Shown: positions 9,935-17,944 of the stretch, one piece after another
How positions within the stretch are numbered: position 1 is the stretch's first letter
Layout of the letters: every line of letters begins with the position of its first letter
NCBI GenBank assembly: GCA_003818285.1
Contig: RPRB01000017.1
Span: 1 to 50,673, forward strand
Source: Myxococcaceae bacterium
GTDB lineage: Bacteria; Myxococcota; Myxococcia; Myxococcales; Myxococcaceae
DNA length: 50,673 nt
Direction of reading: 5' to 3'
The notes under the pieces: generated by a model
What the model saw: only the letters and a program-made list of their open reading frames with translations
What the model was told of the DNA's origin: nothing
The model's database searches: none
Program-made: the position numbers and the translations under genes

Positions 9935-10783
9935 ATGTGTCGTTTGTTCGGGTTCCGGTCGGCTGCGTCAGAGCGAGTCCATGACGCGCTGGTCCTGGAG
10001 CGCAACTCGCTCCGCCGCCAGTCGCTCGAGCACCCCGACGGCTGGGGCATCGCGTCCTGGCAGGACGGTGGGTTCCCCCAGGTCGCGCGCGGCCTCGGCG
10101 CCGCCCACCTCGACCCCGAGTTCGAGCGGGTGAGCAGCGCCGTCCGGGCGCGCACCGTGCTGGCTCACCTCCGGCTCGCCTCGGTGGGCTCGGTGAAGCT
10201 GGACAACGCCCACCCCTTCACCCACGGACGGTGGGCCTTCGCGCACAACGGCACGCTGCACGCCTTCGACCGTCACCGCGCCGCCATCGAGGAGCTCATC
10301 GCCCCGGCGTACCGGACCTTCCGCGGCGAGACGGACTCCGAGCGCTGCTTCGCGCTGTTCCTCACCCGGCTCGCGTCGCGGGCCGACCCCGGCGGCCCCC
10401 CCTCGCTCGTGGCCGTCCAGTGGGCGCTGGCCAAGGTGATGGACGAGGTGTCCCGCATCACCGACGTCGAGGTGGGCAACGGCAAGCGCTCGGCGATGAA
10501 CTTCCTCGTGACCGACGGCGACCTGCTCGCCGCCACCCGGCGCGACCGGAGCCTCTTCTTCGCCGCCGAGGCCGCCGAGGGCGTTCCGTTCCGCGAGCGC
10601 CCTGGCTCCGGCACCGCGGTCTTCGCCCTCGAGGTGGCCAGCGAGGAGCTGCAGGGCCCCGACGTGTGGCACGAGGTTCCGCAGGACAGCGTGATCGGCA
10701 TCGACCGCGACCTGACGTTCGTGGAAACCTCGCTCGCGACGCTGCTTCAGCGCACCGCGGGCACGCTCGCCCGCACGGGGTGA
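9935..10783 (+). CDS. Class II glutamine amidotransferase (YafJ-like)
   Basis: Stand-alone class II (Ntn-type) glutamine amidotransferase domain protein, 282 residues. ATG at 9935 is chosen because it places the catalytic Cys at position 2 (MCRLFGFRS) with GGAG just upstream; a frame starting three codons earlier would bury the nucleophile. Family features include HPDGWGIASW, the LAHLRLAS strand and NAHPF followed by FAHNGTL. No synthetase partner domain is present, so its ammonia acceptor is unknown. In other bacteria YafJ/EgtC-like proteins hydrolyse gamma-glutamyl bonds. It sits three bases before the band-7 gene, a likely operon. Confidence 0.88.
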   Translation: MCRLFGFRSAASERVHDALVLERNSLRRQSLEHPDGWGIASWQDGGFPQVARGLGAAHLDPEFERVSSAVRARTVLAHLRLASVGSVKLDNAHPFTHGRWAFAHNGTLHAFDRHRAAIEELIAPAYRTFRGETDSERCFALFLTRLASRADPGGPPSLVAVQWALAKVMDEVSRITDVEVGNGKRSAMNFLVTDGDLLAATRRDRSLFFAAEAAEGVPFRERPGSGTAVFALEVASEELQGPDVWHEVPQDSVIGIDRDLTFVETSLATLLQRTAGTLARTG

Positions 10784-10786
10784 GCC

Positions 10787-11782
10787 ATGCCCATCAACGT
10801 GGAGAAGGTCCGGGCCGCCATCGAGCAGGCCCAGGACAATGCCCTTGCCCGCGAGGGCCAGCAGGGGATGTCGCCGCGTCAGTTCGCCCGTCCTTCGGTC
10901 GAGCACGTCTCGCTCGGGCGCGGGCTCCGGGTGGTGCTCCTCCTGGTGCTCTGGGCCGGCGGGAGCTTCCTCTCCGTGATGCTCGGGCTCGGCGCGGGCG
11001 GCCTGCCCGGCGCCGGAATCACCTTCCCCCTCGGGGTCATCGTCTCCTTCTTCATCGCACTGTACCTGAGCCACGTGGTGCGAATCGCGGCCCAGTGGGA
11101 GCGCGGGGTGGTGCTGCGCCTCGGAAGGTTCCACGGGCTCAAGGGCCCAGGGGTGATGCTGATCTTCCCGGTGATGGACACGGTGCGCTTCGTGGACACC
11201 CGTCTCCTCACGCTCGACATCCCGCACCAGCAGGTCATCACCCGGGACAACGTCCCGGTGAGGGTGGACGGGGTCATCTTCTTCCGGGTGCATGACCCGG
11301 AGCGGGCGGTCATCACGGTGCAGGACTACCGCTTTGCCGTCTCACAGTACGCCCAGGCGGCGCTGCGCGACGTCATCGGGAGCATGACCCTCGATGAGCT
11401 GCTCAGCGAGCGTGACCAGATCCAGGCCAAGGTCGCCTCCGTGGTCGAGAGCCGCGCCGCGATGTGGGGCACGCACATCGACTCCATCCGGCTCCTGGAC
11501 ATCGATATGCCCGAGGACCTCAAGCGGATGATGTCGCGCCAGGCGTCCGCCGAGCGCGAGAAGCGCGCCACCATCACCAAGGCCGAGGGCGACCGCGACG
11601 CCGCGCTGAACCTCGCCGCCGCCGCTGCCACCATGGCCGCAAGCCCCGGAGCGATGCAGCTCCGGACGCTTCAGACCCTCGACGGTCTCGGCCCCTCGCC
11701 GTCGAACACCGTGGTGCTGGCCGTCCCGGTCGAGGTGCTGGAGCTGGCCAGGGCGCTCTCCAAGCCGCGAGGCGGCAGCTAA
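10787..11782 (+). CDS. SPFH/band-7 (stomatin-like) membrane protein
   Basis: 331-residue slipin/stomatin-type protein. A cytoplasmic N-terminal tail (to about residue 45) is followed by two hydrophobic segments (VVLLLVLWAGGSFLSVMLGL and FPLGVIVSFFIALYL), then the band-7 domain beginning AAQWERGVVLRLGRFHGLKGPG with the typical RVDGVIFFRVHDPERAV, and a C-terminal Ala-rich coiled coil. Such proteins form membrane scaffolds. NfeD partners usually lie next to bacterial slipins, but none is seen here. It starts three bases after the amidotransferase gene, and its stop codon abuts the A-tract of the following terminator. Confidence 0.9.
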   Translation: MPINVEKVRAAIEQAQDNALAREGQQGMSPRQFARPSVEHVSLGRGLRVVLLLVLWAGGSFLSVMLGLGAGGLPGAGITFPLGVIVSFFIALYLSHVVRIAAQWERGVVLRLGRFHGLKGPGVMLIFPVMDTVRFVDTRLLTLDIPHQQVITRDNVPVRVDGVIFFRVHDPERAVITVQDYRFAVSQYAQAALRDVIGSMTLDELLSERDQIQAKVASVVESRAAMWGTHIDSIRLLDIDMPEDLKRMMSRQASAEREKRATITKAEGDRDAALNLAAAAATMAASPGAMQLRTLQTLDGLGPSPSNTVVLAVPVEVLELARALSKPRGGS

Positions 11783-11819
11783 AAAAGGAGGCCCCCGGGG
11801 GAAGGGTCCCGGGGGCCTC
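11781..11819 (-). terminator. Strong intrinsic terminator for the DUF4382 lipoprotein gene
   Basis: A perfect 12-base-pair stem (11788-11799 with 11808-11819, eight-base loop). On the minus strand it is followed by one C and then six T (11786-11781), the classic intrinsic terminator form. It lies 36 bases past the stop of the minus-strand lipoprotein gene and also abuts the plus-strand band-7 stop, where it may act in both directions. Confidence 0.85.
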
Positions 11820-11855
11820 GTCCGGTCCGTAGGGGGTGAGTCCGGACCGGACCGA

Positions 11856-12563
11856 CTAGGTGGGGATGGGCGTGCAGTTCGGATCGCTGGGTTCGCTGCA
11901 GATGCCGCCGTCCGGGCTGCCGGTTCCAGCGTCTGGCGTGCCGGGCGGGTTGTCCCCGACAGGGGGCGTGCCGGAGTCAGGCGTGCCGGAGTCAGGTGTG
12001 CCGCCATCGGCGGAGCAGCTCTGGGCCTCGTCCGCCTCGGCCTTCACATGGACGACCGGGCGGAGGATCCACTCCGGATCCGGCCCGCCGGTCTCGTGGT
12101 AGGCGATCGAGTTCTTGCCGTCGAAGTCGAGGGTGACGGTGTGCTTGACGCACGCGCTCACCTCGAACTTGCCCTTGAGCTTCACTCCCGATTCGGCGCC
12201 GCTCGGCGTCTTGAGCGGAGCGTGTCTGTCGTCGGTGAGCACCACGTACTGGGGACCGTCCTCGGCGAGGATCAGGCGGATCTCGTTGACCGTGCCCGCC
12301 GGCAGCGACACCTCGCCGAGCTGCGTCGACACGTCCTGCAGCGCTAAGAGATCCACGGTGATCGGCCCGTGGGCCACGGTCACCCAGCCGGCCTGCTCGG
12401 AGTGAGCGGTCACGGTCTCGATGGTGACCACGATGCCCTTGACGTCAGGCGATGGCGCGTCGGTCAGCGCGACGGCGAGCGTGCCGTAGCCGCTGGAGGC
12501 GCCACAGCCCGCCAGGGCGACCGCGCCCGCGGCGAAAAGCGAACGAAGGAGAGGAGAAGACAT
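11856..12563 (-). CDS. DUF4382-domain lipoprotein
   Basis: 235-residue predicted lipoprotein. A signal peptide ends in the lipobox ALAGC (Cys20). The next stretch GTLAVALTDAPSPDVKGIVV matches the DUF4382 pattern, a beta-rich domain of unknown function found on bacterial surface lipoproteins. The domain runs to about residue 175. The tail is low-complexity (PDSGTPDSGTP, then Asp/Gly/Pro/Thr) and rich in Cys near the end. Two exact 15-base tandem copies at 11965-11979 and 11980-11994 encode part of the tail. It is transcribed away from the sigma-54 operon and ends at a strong terminator. Function is unknown. Confidence 0.8.
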   Translation of the reverse strand: MSSPLLRSLFAAGAVALAGCGASSGYGTLAVALTDAPSPDVKGIVVTIETVTAHSEQAGWVTVAHGPITVDLLALQDVSTQLGEVSLPAGTVNEIRLILAEDGPQYVVLTDDRHAPLKTPSGAESGVKLKGKFEVSACVKHTVTLDFDGKNSIAYHETGGPDPEWILRPVVHVKAEADEAQSCSADGGTPDSGTPDSGTPPVGDNPPGTPDAGTGSPDGGICSEPSDPNCTPIPT

Positions 12564-12855
12564 TCGGAACCTGGACTCCCGTGAGGGGCCCGCCGACCAC
12601 CGGGCCGTTTGCGCGCCGGACCGTGTGCAGTCGCCTTGCCAGCTTCACTGCAATCACGGATTTCCCGCCGGCGCGTGCCGGACCCATGGGTTTTCACAGG
12701 GAATGGTGTGCGCAGCTCTCCCGCATCGACGGCGATCCGCCGCCACCGGCGCGGAGAGTGGGACAGGGCTCGCGGTGTACCGTTTGGTGCAGTGGCTGTC
12801 CCGGATCGGACGGCCCCGGCCCTGAGACAGCGAGAGTTCGTGAGGCGATGGTGGG
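12564..12855. promoter_or_regulatory. Divergent control region with repeated GACAG/CTGTC sites
   Basis: This stretch separates the lipoprotein gene from the plus-strand operon. It holds GGGACAG (12760-12766), its inverted copy CTGTCCC (12796-12802) and a further GACAG (12826-12830). These lie about 50-120 bases upstream of the predicted sigma-54 start site, the usual distance for NtrC-type enhancers. The motif assignment is inference. Confidence 0.3.
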
Positions 12856-12871
12856 CGGCACGACCGTTGCT
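12856..12871 (+). promoter_or_regulatory. Sigma-54 (RpoN) promoter
   Basis: The sequence CGGCACGACCGTTGCT matches the -24/-12 consensus (TGGCACG, four bases, TTGC) at every position except the first T. The invariant GG (12857-12858) and GC (12869-12870) are ten bases apart, as required. The start of transcription would be near 12882, six bases before the first gene's ATG. The operon it drives ends in an NtrC-type activator with a GAFTGA motif. Confidence 0.7.
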
Positions 12872-12887
12872 GTAGGAACGCTCCAGG

Positions 12888-13301
12888 ATGAAGCGCTGCG
12901 CGCTCATGCTCGTGCTGGTGCTGGCCTCGACGGCCGGCGCGGAGGAGCTCGCTCCGCGCACCCGTGCGTTGCTGCACGAGGCGCTGGAAGCGAGGCTGAC
13001 GCTGCCCACCGAGCCTCCGTCGCTGCAGCGCCCGGTGCTTCCGCCCTCTCTGCCCGCCCCCGCGGCTGCCGCTGCTCGCGAATCGACCACCGCGGCGACG
13101 CGCGCCGGGCAGAACGCGGCGGCGAACCGGGCCGCCCAGGACGTGGCGAACGGCAGGGGGCGGCCCAGCGATCCGAGCGAGTCGGCGCGCAATGCCGCTG
13201 GCCAGGCGCGTGCGGCCGAGGCCCGGGCCACCGGCGGGAACGGCGCCACCCACGGGAACCCGAACGGGCCTCCCCCCGGAAAGGGCGGCGGCAAGCCCTA
13301 G
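12888..13301 (+). CDS. Small secreted Ala/Gly/Pro-rich protein
   Basis: 137-residue protein with a clear Sec signal peptide (MKRCALMLVLVLASTAGA, cleavage likely after AGA). The mature part has a short helix (TRALLHEALEARLTL), a Pro/Ala-rich linker, and a low-complexity tail rich in Ala, Asn, Gly and Pro ending in GKGGGKP. There is no lipobox and no Cys after the signal. It is the first gene behind the sigma-54 promoter, with an unusually short predicted leader. I recognise no family. Its place before a TPR/beta-barrel gene makes it a candidate client or structural partner, which is inference. Confidence 0.65.
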   Translation: MKRCALMLVLVLASTAGAEELAPRTRALLHEALEARLTLPTEPPSLQRPVLPPSLPAPAAAAARESTTAATRAGQNAAANRAAQDVANGRGRPSDPSESARNAAGQARAAEARATGGNGATHGNPNGPPPGKGGGKP

Positions 13302-13323
13302 ACGCTGAGCGGAGCGGCAGCGC

Positions 13324-13941
13324 GTGAGCCGCTCCAGCCTGGTGGTGCTCGCGCTGCTGCTCGCGGCGGAGCCGGCCGTCCCTCCGTCGGAGCCCCACCT
13401 GGTGGCCGGCGCGGAGGCCTTCCGCGCCGAGGCGTACGACAAGGCCCTGGTGGAGTTCCGGGTCGCCGAGGCGCTGGGCTCCACCGAGGCCTCCTGGTAC
13501 GCCGCGGCCTCGCTCCTCAAGCTCGGGCGTCCCGAGGACGCGGTCGAGGCCTTCGTCCTCGCCGAGCGGAGCAACCGCGCGGCGACCGACGCGCTCCTCG
13601 AGGTGTACCGCGGGCAGGCCTGCTACGCCGCGGGACTCCTCATCTGCGCGGACCGGTGGTTCGAGTCGGCCGGCTCCCGCGCCGGTCCGAGGCTCGTGCC
13701 GCAGCTGAAGGCGCTCCGCGGGGCGATCCGCGACGCGCTCCAGCCGGCGCAGCTGGCTCCGGCGATCGACGGGCTCCTCACCCGAGGCACCGAGCTGGCC
13801 GGGACGCGACCGGCGCTGGCCTTCGCGATCGCAGAGGAGGCGGAGGCCCTCGCCGCCCGGTCTCCGACCCGACACCGTCAGGCCGAGGCCACCGCGCTCA
13901 CTGCCCGTCTCGCGGCGCCTCCACCGAGGGGGCGGAGATGA
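13324..13941 (+). CDS. Periplasmic TPR-like protein
   Basis: 205 residues from a GTG start, 22 bases after the preceding gene. A short signal peptide (LVVLALLLAAEPA) precedes helical repeats resembling TPRs: the segments HLVAGAEAFRAEAYDKALVE and YAAASLLKLGRPEDAVEAF follow the small/large residue spacing of TPR helices. Two Cys residues (YRGQACYAAGLLICADRWF) could form a disulfide. Its stop overlaps the next gene's ATG (ATGA at 13938-13941), showing tight coupling. It is probably an accessory subunit of the outer-membrane protein that follows. Function is unknown. Confidence 0.7.
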   Translation: MSRSSLVVLALLLAAEPAVPPSEPHLVAGAEAFRAEAYDKALVEFRVAEALGSTEASWYAAASLLKLGRPEDAVEAFVLAERSNRAATDALLEVYRGQACYAAGLLICADRWFESAGSRAGPRLVPQLKALRGAIRDALQPAQLAPAIDGLLTRGTELAGTRPALAFAIAEEAEALAARSPTRHRQAEATALTARLAAPPPRGRR

Positions 13942-15338
13942 CCGCCGCGCTTCTGCTCGTGCTCGCGGTGGCGGACCCCTGCACCGCGCCGATTCCGCCG
14001 GGGCAGGCCAACGCCCGGGAAGCGGAGATCTACGTCCAGGTGGGCGATGCCGAGCAAGCGCGCGGCAACGCGGGCGCGGCGCGCGAGGCGTACCGGGCGG
14101 CGCTGACTCGTGCGCCCGGCTCGGTCGAGGCGCGGCGCGGGCTCGAGGCGGTCTGCACCCCGGCGGCGGACCCGGTGCAGGCTGGCGCGAACGCGCTCGC
14201 CGACGGCGACCCCCGGCGCGCCCTGCGAGCCCTCGCCGGAGCACGGGGCCGCGGCAACGATCGCGCGGTCGACCTCCTGGAGGGAATCGCCCGCTACCAG
14301 CTCGGAGAGGATGCCGTCGCCGTACCGTTGCTGGAATCCGCCCGCTCCGACCCGGCGCTCGCCGAGTCGGCCTCGTTCTTCCTCGGGCTCATCGCGCTCC
14401 GGCGCGGTGACGGCGACCGGGCCAGCCGGCTCTTCGATCAGGCCGGCCGGGCCATCGGCCTGGAGGACGCCGCGCGCCAGCTCACGCGCATGGCCCAGCA
14501 AGAGGGCCACCTGGTCCTCTCGGTCGCGACCGAGCTGGTCTACGACACCAACGTGGCGCTCCGCCCGGACGGCGCGCCCATCACCATCCCCGGCCCCGAC
14601 GGGAGCGCCGGCCTGACGATCATGGGCCTCCTCCGCCCCTGGGGCACTCCCGGGCCATACCTCCGCGTGGAGGGGCAGCTCTCGAAGCAGTTCACCCTCG
14701 ACGAGCTCGATCTCATCGGGGGCGCCGCGGCGCTGGGATTCCGCCTGCTCGGGTCCGGGGGCAGCCTCACCGCCGAGTACGCGTACAGCTACCAGGCGGT
14801 GGACTGGCGCGGGTACCTGGCCGACCACCGGGCGTTCCTCGGCGGCTCGCTGCTGACCGGGATCGCCCTCTGGGGCTTCGCCTATGCCGCGCACTTCGAG
14901 ACCTACCGGTGGTCGGAGCTCGAGGACCTCTCCGGCGTGAGGCAGGTGCTGGAGCTGGACGCCGGCCTCCTCCCCGGCGGCGGCGTCCGCATCACCGCCG
15001 GATACGCCGGCACCTGGGACGCGGCGCGGGTGCAGAATCTCTCCTACGTCGAGCACGGCCCCCTCCTCGAGCTGTCGTGGGCGCAGGGTCCGTGGATGCT
15101 GGGAGTCCGCGGGGCCCTGGCCTGGCGGCCGTACCTCGCTCCGGACCCGGCCTACGCAGGGACGACCCGGGAGGACACCCGCTACTTCGCCACGACCTGG
15201 GTGGACCTCGGCCTCGGCGCGCAGTGGTCGGTGCGCGGGACCGCGCGGCTTCTCCGCACCGACTCCAACATCCCGGATCTCAACGCGACCGAGTGGATCT
15301 TCATCGGAAGCCTTGCCTGGACGGGGGCGGTGCTCTGA
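13938..15338 (+). CDS. Outer-membrane protein: N-terminal TPR plus C-terminal beta-barrel (Slam-like architecture)
   Basis: 466 residues starting at the ATG overlapping the previous stop; longer in-frame extensions are a shadow of that gene. A signal peptide (MTAALLLVLAVA) is followed by TPR helices to about residue 185 (EIYVQVGDAEQARGNAGAAR; FFLGLIALRRGDGDRASRLF). From about residue 193 alternating amphipathic strands begin with VLSVATELVYDTNVAL, a motif like the first barrel strand of surface-lipoprotein assembly modulators and related TPR-barrel proteins. The last residues form a terminal strand. TPR plus a barrel of about 275 residues is the Slam layout. An export role is inference; a polysaccharide or receptor barrel is the alternative. 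Confidence 0.7.
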   Translation: MTAALLLVLAVADPCTAPIPPGQANAREAEIYVQVGDAEQARGNAGAAREAYRAALTRAPGSVEARRGLEAVCTPAADPVQAGANALADGDPRRALRALAGARGRGNDRAVDLLEGIARYQLGEDAVAVPLLESARSDPALAESASFFLGLIALRRGDGDRASRLFDQAGRAIGLEDAARQLTRMAQQEGHLVLSVATELVYDTNVALRPDGAPITIPGPDGSAGLTIMGLLRPWGTPGPYLRVEGQLSKQFTLDELDLIGGAAALGFRLLGSGGSLTAEYAYSYQAVDWRGYLADHRAFLGGSLLTGIALWGFAYAAHFETYRWSELEDLSGVRQVLELDAGLLPGGGVRITAGYAGTWDAARVQNLSYVEHGPLLELSWAQGPWMLGVRGALAWRPYLAPDPAYAGTTREDTRYFATTWVDLGLGAQWSVRGTARLLRTDSNIPDLNATEWIFIGSLAWTGAVL

Positions 15339-16588
15339 TGCGACGGGCACTCCTGCCACTGCTCCTCGCGGTGCTTGGCCTGGCCGGCGCGGGCCTGGCC
15401 ACCCACAGCCTCCACCGCGCGGCCTCGAGCGCCCTGCAGCGGGCGACCGAGGAACGCCTGCGCGGCGCGGGGACGACCGCCGCCCGGACGCTGGAGCAGC
15501 CGGGCTTCACGCCCGACGCCGCCTGGCTGCGCTCGGTGGTGGAGGCGAACGGGCTGGAGGGCGCGCTCCTCGTCGACTCGCGCCTGCGGGTGGTGCTCGA
15601 TCCCGTGGGACCGGCGGCCCGGCCGGTGGACCTGCTTCGGGTGGACGCGACACGGGTGCGGCGGGCCCTCGCCGGCGAGCCCAGCCTGTCGCTGGGGTGG
15701 GCCATCGGCGAGGCGCGGGTGGCCTCGGCCTACCTCCCGGTGCGGCACGCCGGCGCGGTGGACCAGGTCCTGGTGCTGGAGGGAGGCGAGGCGTACGCCG
15801 CACGGCAGGCGGACCTCGACCGGGCGCTGCACCTGGGCTGGCTGCTGTCGGCCTGTGCCGCGCTCCTGACCGCCCTGGTGGCCTGGGGCTGGGCAGCCGC
15901 CGAGCGACGCCAGCGGGAGCTCGCCACCCGGGCAGCCCGGGGAGCCGCCCTGGCGCAGCTGGCAGCCACCGTCTCCCACGAGGTACGGAACCCGCTGGGG
16001 GTCATCCGCGGCACGGTGGAGCTGATGAGGGAGCGCGGGCGGGACCGGTTGGGCGAGCGAGATGCCGAGGCGCTGGAGGACATCCTCGGAGAGGTGGCCC
16101 GGCTCCGGCGGCTGACCGACGACTTCCTGGACCTCTCCAGCGACCGTCCCCTGGCCGGAATGGATCTCGATCTCGCCTCGTTCCTCGACGATGCCGCGCG
16201 CGCCGGCCGGGCCGCGACCGGGCTGGCCATCGACGTCGAGTCGCCGTGGGGACTGCACATCCAGGGAGACGCCGGGAGGCTCCGCCAGGTGCTGCTGAAC
16301 CTGGTGGCGAACGCGGCCCGCGCCGGCGCGAACCGGGTCCGCTTCCAGGCGGTGGCGGAGGCAGGGAGGGTCCGGCTCGACGTGGCCGACGATGGGCCCG
16401 GCATCCCCGAGGCGATCCGCCCCCGGCTGTTCGAGCCCTTCGCCACCACCCGTGAGGACGGCAACGGGCTGGGGCTGGCAGTCAGCCGACGGATCGTGGA
16501 GCGCCATGGGGGCAGCCTGGCGCTCCTGCCCACGAGACCGGGCGCGACCTTTCGCATCGAGCTGCCGCAGACGGAGGAGGCCCGCTGA
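15338..16588 (+). CDS. Membrane sensor histidine kinase
   Basis: 416-residue two-component sensor. A first membrane segment (LLPLLLAVLGLAGAGLA) and a second (about 167-186, GWLLSACAALLTALVAWGW) flank a periplasmic domain of about 145 residues with no recognised fold. The kinase core has the H-box VSHEVRNPLG (His214), an N-box around LLNLVANAARAG, the G1 box DDGPGI and the G2 box GNGLGLAVS. ATG overlaps the barrel gene's TGA (TGATG, 15336-15338), and its own stop overlaps the response regulator start in the same way. It presumably phosphorylates that regulator in answer to an envelope signal. Confidence 0.93.
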   Translation: MRRALLPLLLAVLGLAGAGLATHSLHRAASSALQRATEERLRGAGTTAARTLEQPGFTPDAAWLRSVVEANGLEGALLVDSRLRVVLDPVGPAARPVDLLRVDATRVRRALAGEPSLSLGWAIGEARVASAYLPVRHAGAVDQVLVLEGGEAYAARQADLDRALHLGWLLSACAALLTALVAWGWAAAERRQRELATRAARGAALAQLAATVSHEVRNPLGVIRGTVELMRERGRDRLGERDAEALEDILGEVARLRRLTDDFLDLSSDRPLAGMDLDLASFLDDAARAGRAATGLAIDVESPWGLHIQGDAGRLRQVLLNLVANAARAGANRVRFQAVAEAGRVRLDVADDGPGIPEAIRPRLFEPFATTREDGNGLGLAVSRRIVERHGGSLALLPTRPGATFRIELPQTEEAR

Positions 16589-17928
16589 TGGGTGACATCC
16601 TGGTGGTGGACGACGAGCCGAAGCTGGGCAAGCTCGTCGCCGAGATGCTGGAGCTGGACGGACACCACGTCCAGCGTGTGGCAGGCGGGAAGCAGGCGCT
16701 CACCGCGATGGCCAACTTCGCGATGGACGTGGTGGTGACCGACCTGCGGATGCCGGAAGTGGACGGCCTTCAAGTCCTTGCCGCGGCGGTCCAGCAGGCG
16801 GACGCTCCGGACGTGATCGTCATGACCGCGCACGGGAGCACCGAGAACGCCGTCGAGGCGATGAAGCGCGGCGCGGCGGACTACCTGACCAAGCCCTTCT
16901 CGATGGCGGAGCTGAGGGTCCGGGTCAAGCGGCTGTGCGAGCACCGATTGATGCGCCGGCGGTCGTCGGCCCTCGTCGAACGGCTCACGCCCCACCTGGT
17001 CGCCGAGAGCGCGCCGATGCGTGCCACCCTCGATGCCGCGATGCGGGTGGCGCCGACGGCCACGACCGTGCTGCTGATGGGGGACAGCGGCACCGGCAAG
17101 AGTCAGATCGCCCGGCGCATCCACTACGCGAGCGCGGTCTCCACGGGGCCGCTGGTGGAGGTCCACTGCGCCGCGCTCCCGGAGGCGCTGCTGGAGTCCG
17201 AGCTCTTCGGCCACGAGAAGGGGGCGTTCACCGGGGCGCAGCTGCGGCGGCTGGGCCACCTCGCCGCCGCCGAGGGCGGGACCTTGTTCCTCGACGAGAT
17301 CGGGGACATCAGCTCCGCCACCCAGGTGAAGCTGCTCCGGTTCCTCCAGGACCGGGTCTACGTCCCGCTGGGCAGCACCACCGAGCGAACGGCGAACGTG
17401 CGGGTGATCGCCGCGACCAACCGCGACCTCAAGGGCGCGGTGGCGGCGGGCACCTTCCGCGAGGACCTCTACTACCGGCTGAACGTCTTCAGCATCGTGG
17501 TGCCCCCGCTGCGCGAGCGCCCGGAGGACGTGCTGCCGCTGGCGGTGCGCTTCCTCGCCTCTCGCGGCGTCCCGGAGGAGCGGCTCTCGGCCGGAGCGCG
17601 GGCCCGGCTCGAGCAGCACACCTGGCCGGGGAACGTCCGCGAGCTGGAGAACGTGCTCGAGCGGGGGCTGATCCTCGCCGGTGACTCGCCCATCGCGCCG
17701 GAGCACCTCACCCTGGGAGTCGCGCCCCGGACCCGAAACGTGGTGGCGGAGCTGCTCGTCCCCGGGTTCGATCTCGACGGCCTCGAGCGGGAGCTCCTCC
17801 AGGCTGCGATGGAGCGGGCCGGCGGCAACAAGAGCGCGGCGGCCCGCCTCCTGGGCATCACCCGGCGGCGGCTCTACTCGCGGCTGGACAGCCTCGCCGC
17901 GCAGCAGGAGGGGGACAGCGAGGGCTGA
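16588..17928 (+). CDS. NtrC-family sigma-54-dependent response regulator
   Basis: 446-residue activator with three domains. The receiver carries the phospho-acceptor Asp52 (VVVTDLRMPEVDG) and Lys102 (LTKPF). The AAA+ domain has Walker A GDSGTGKS (165-172), the sigma-54 contact loop GAFTGA (212-217) and Walker B GTLFLDEIGD (231-240). A Fis-type helix-turn-helix near the C-terminus (GGNKSAAARLLGITRRRLYS) binds DNA. Start ATG overlaps the kinase stop. With an RpoN promoter at the head of its own operon, self-activation is likely. It converges on tsaE with 16 bases between stops. Confidence 0.95.
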   Translation: MGDILVVDDEPKLGKLVAEMLELDGHHVQRVAGGKQALTAMANFAMDVVVTDLRMPEVDGLQVLAAAVQQADAPDVIVMTAHGSTENAVEAMKRGAADYLTKPFSMAELRVRVKRLCEHRLMRRRSSALVERLTPHLVAESAPMRATLDAAMRVAPTATTVLLMGDSGTGKSQIARRIHYASAVSTGPLVEVHCAALPEALLESELFGHEKGAFTGAQLRRLGHLAAAEGGTLFLDEIGDISSATQVKLLRFLQDRVYVPLGSTTERTANVRVIAATNRDLKGAVAAGTFREDLYYRLNVFSIVVPPLRERPEDVLPLAVRFLASRGVPEERLSAGARARLEQHTWPGNVRELENVLERGLILAGDSPIAPEHLTLGVAPRTRNVVAELLVPGFDLDGLERELLQAAMERAGGNKSAAARLLGITRRRLYSRLDSLAAQQEGDSEG

Positions 17929-17944
17929 GAACGACCGCGGTCCC

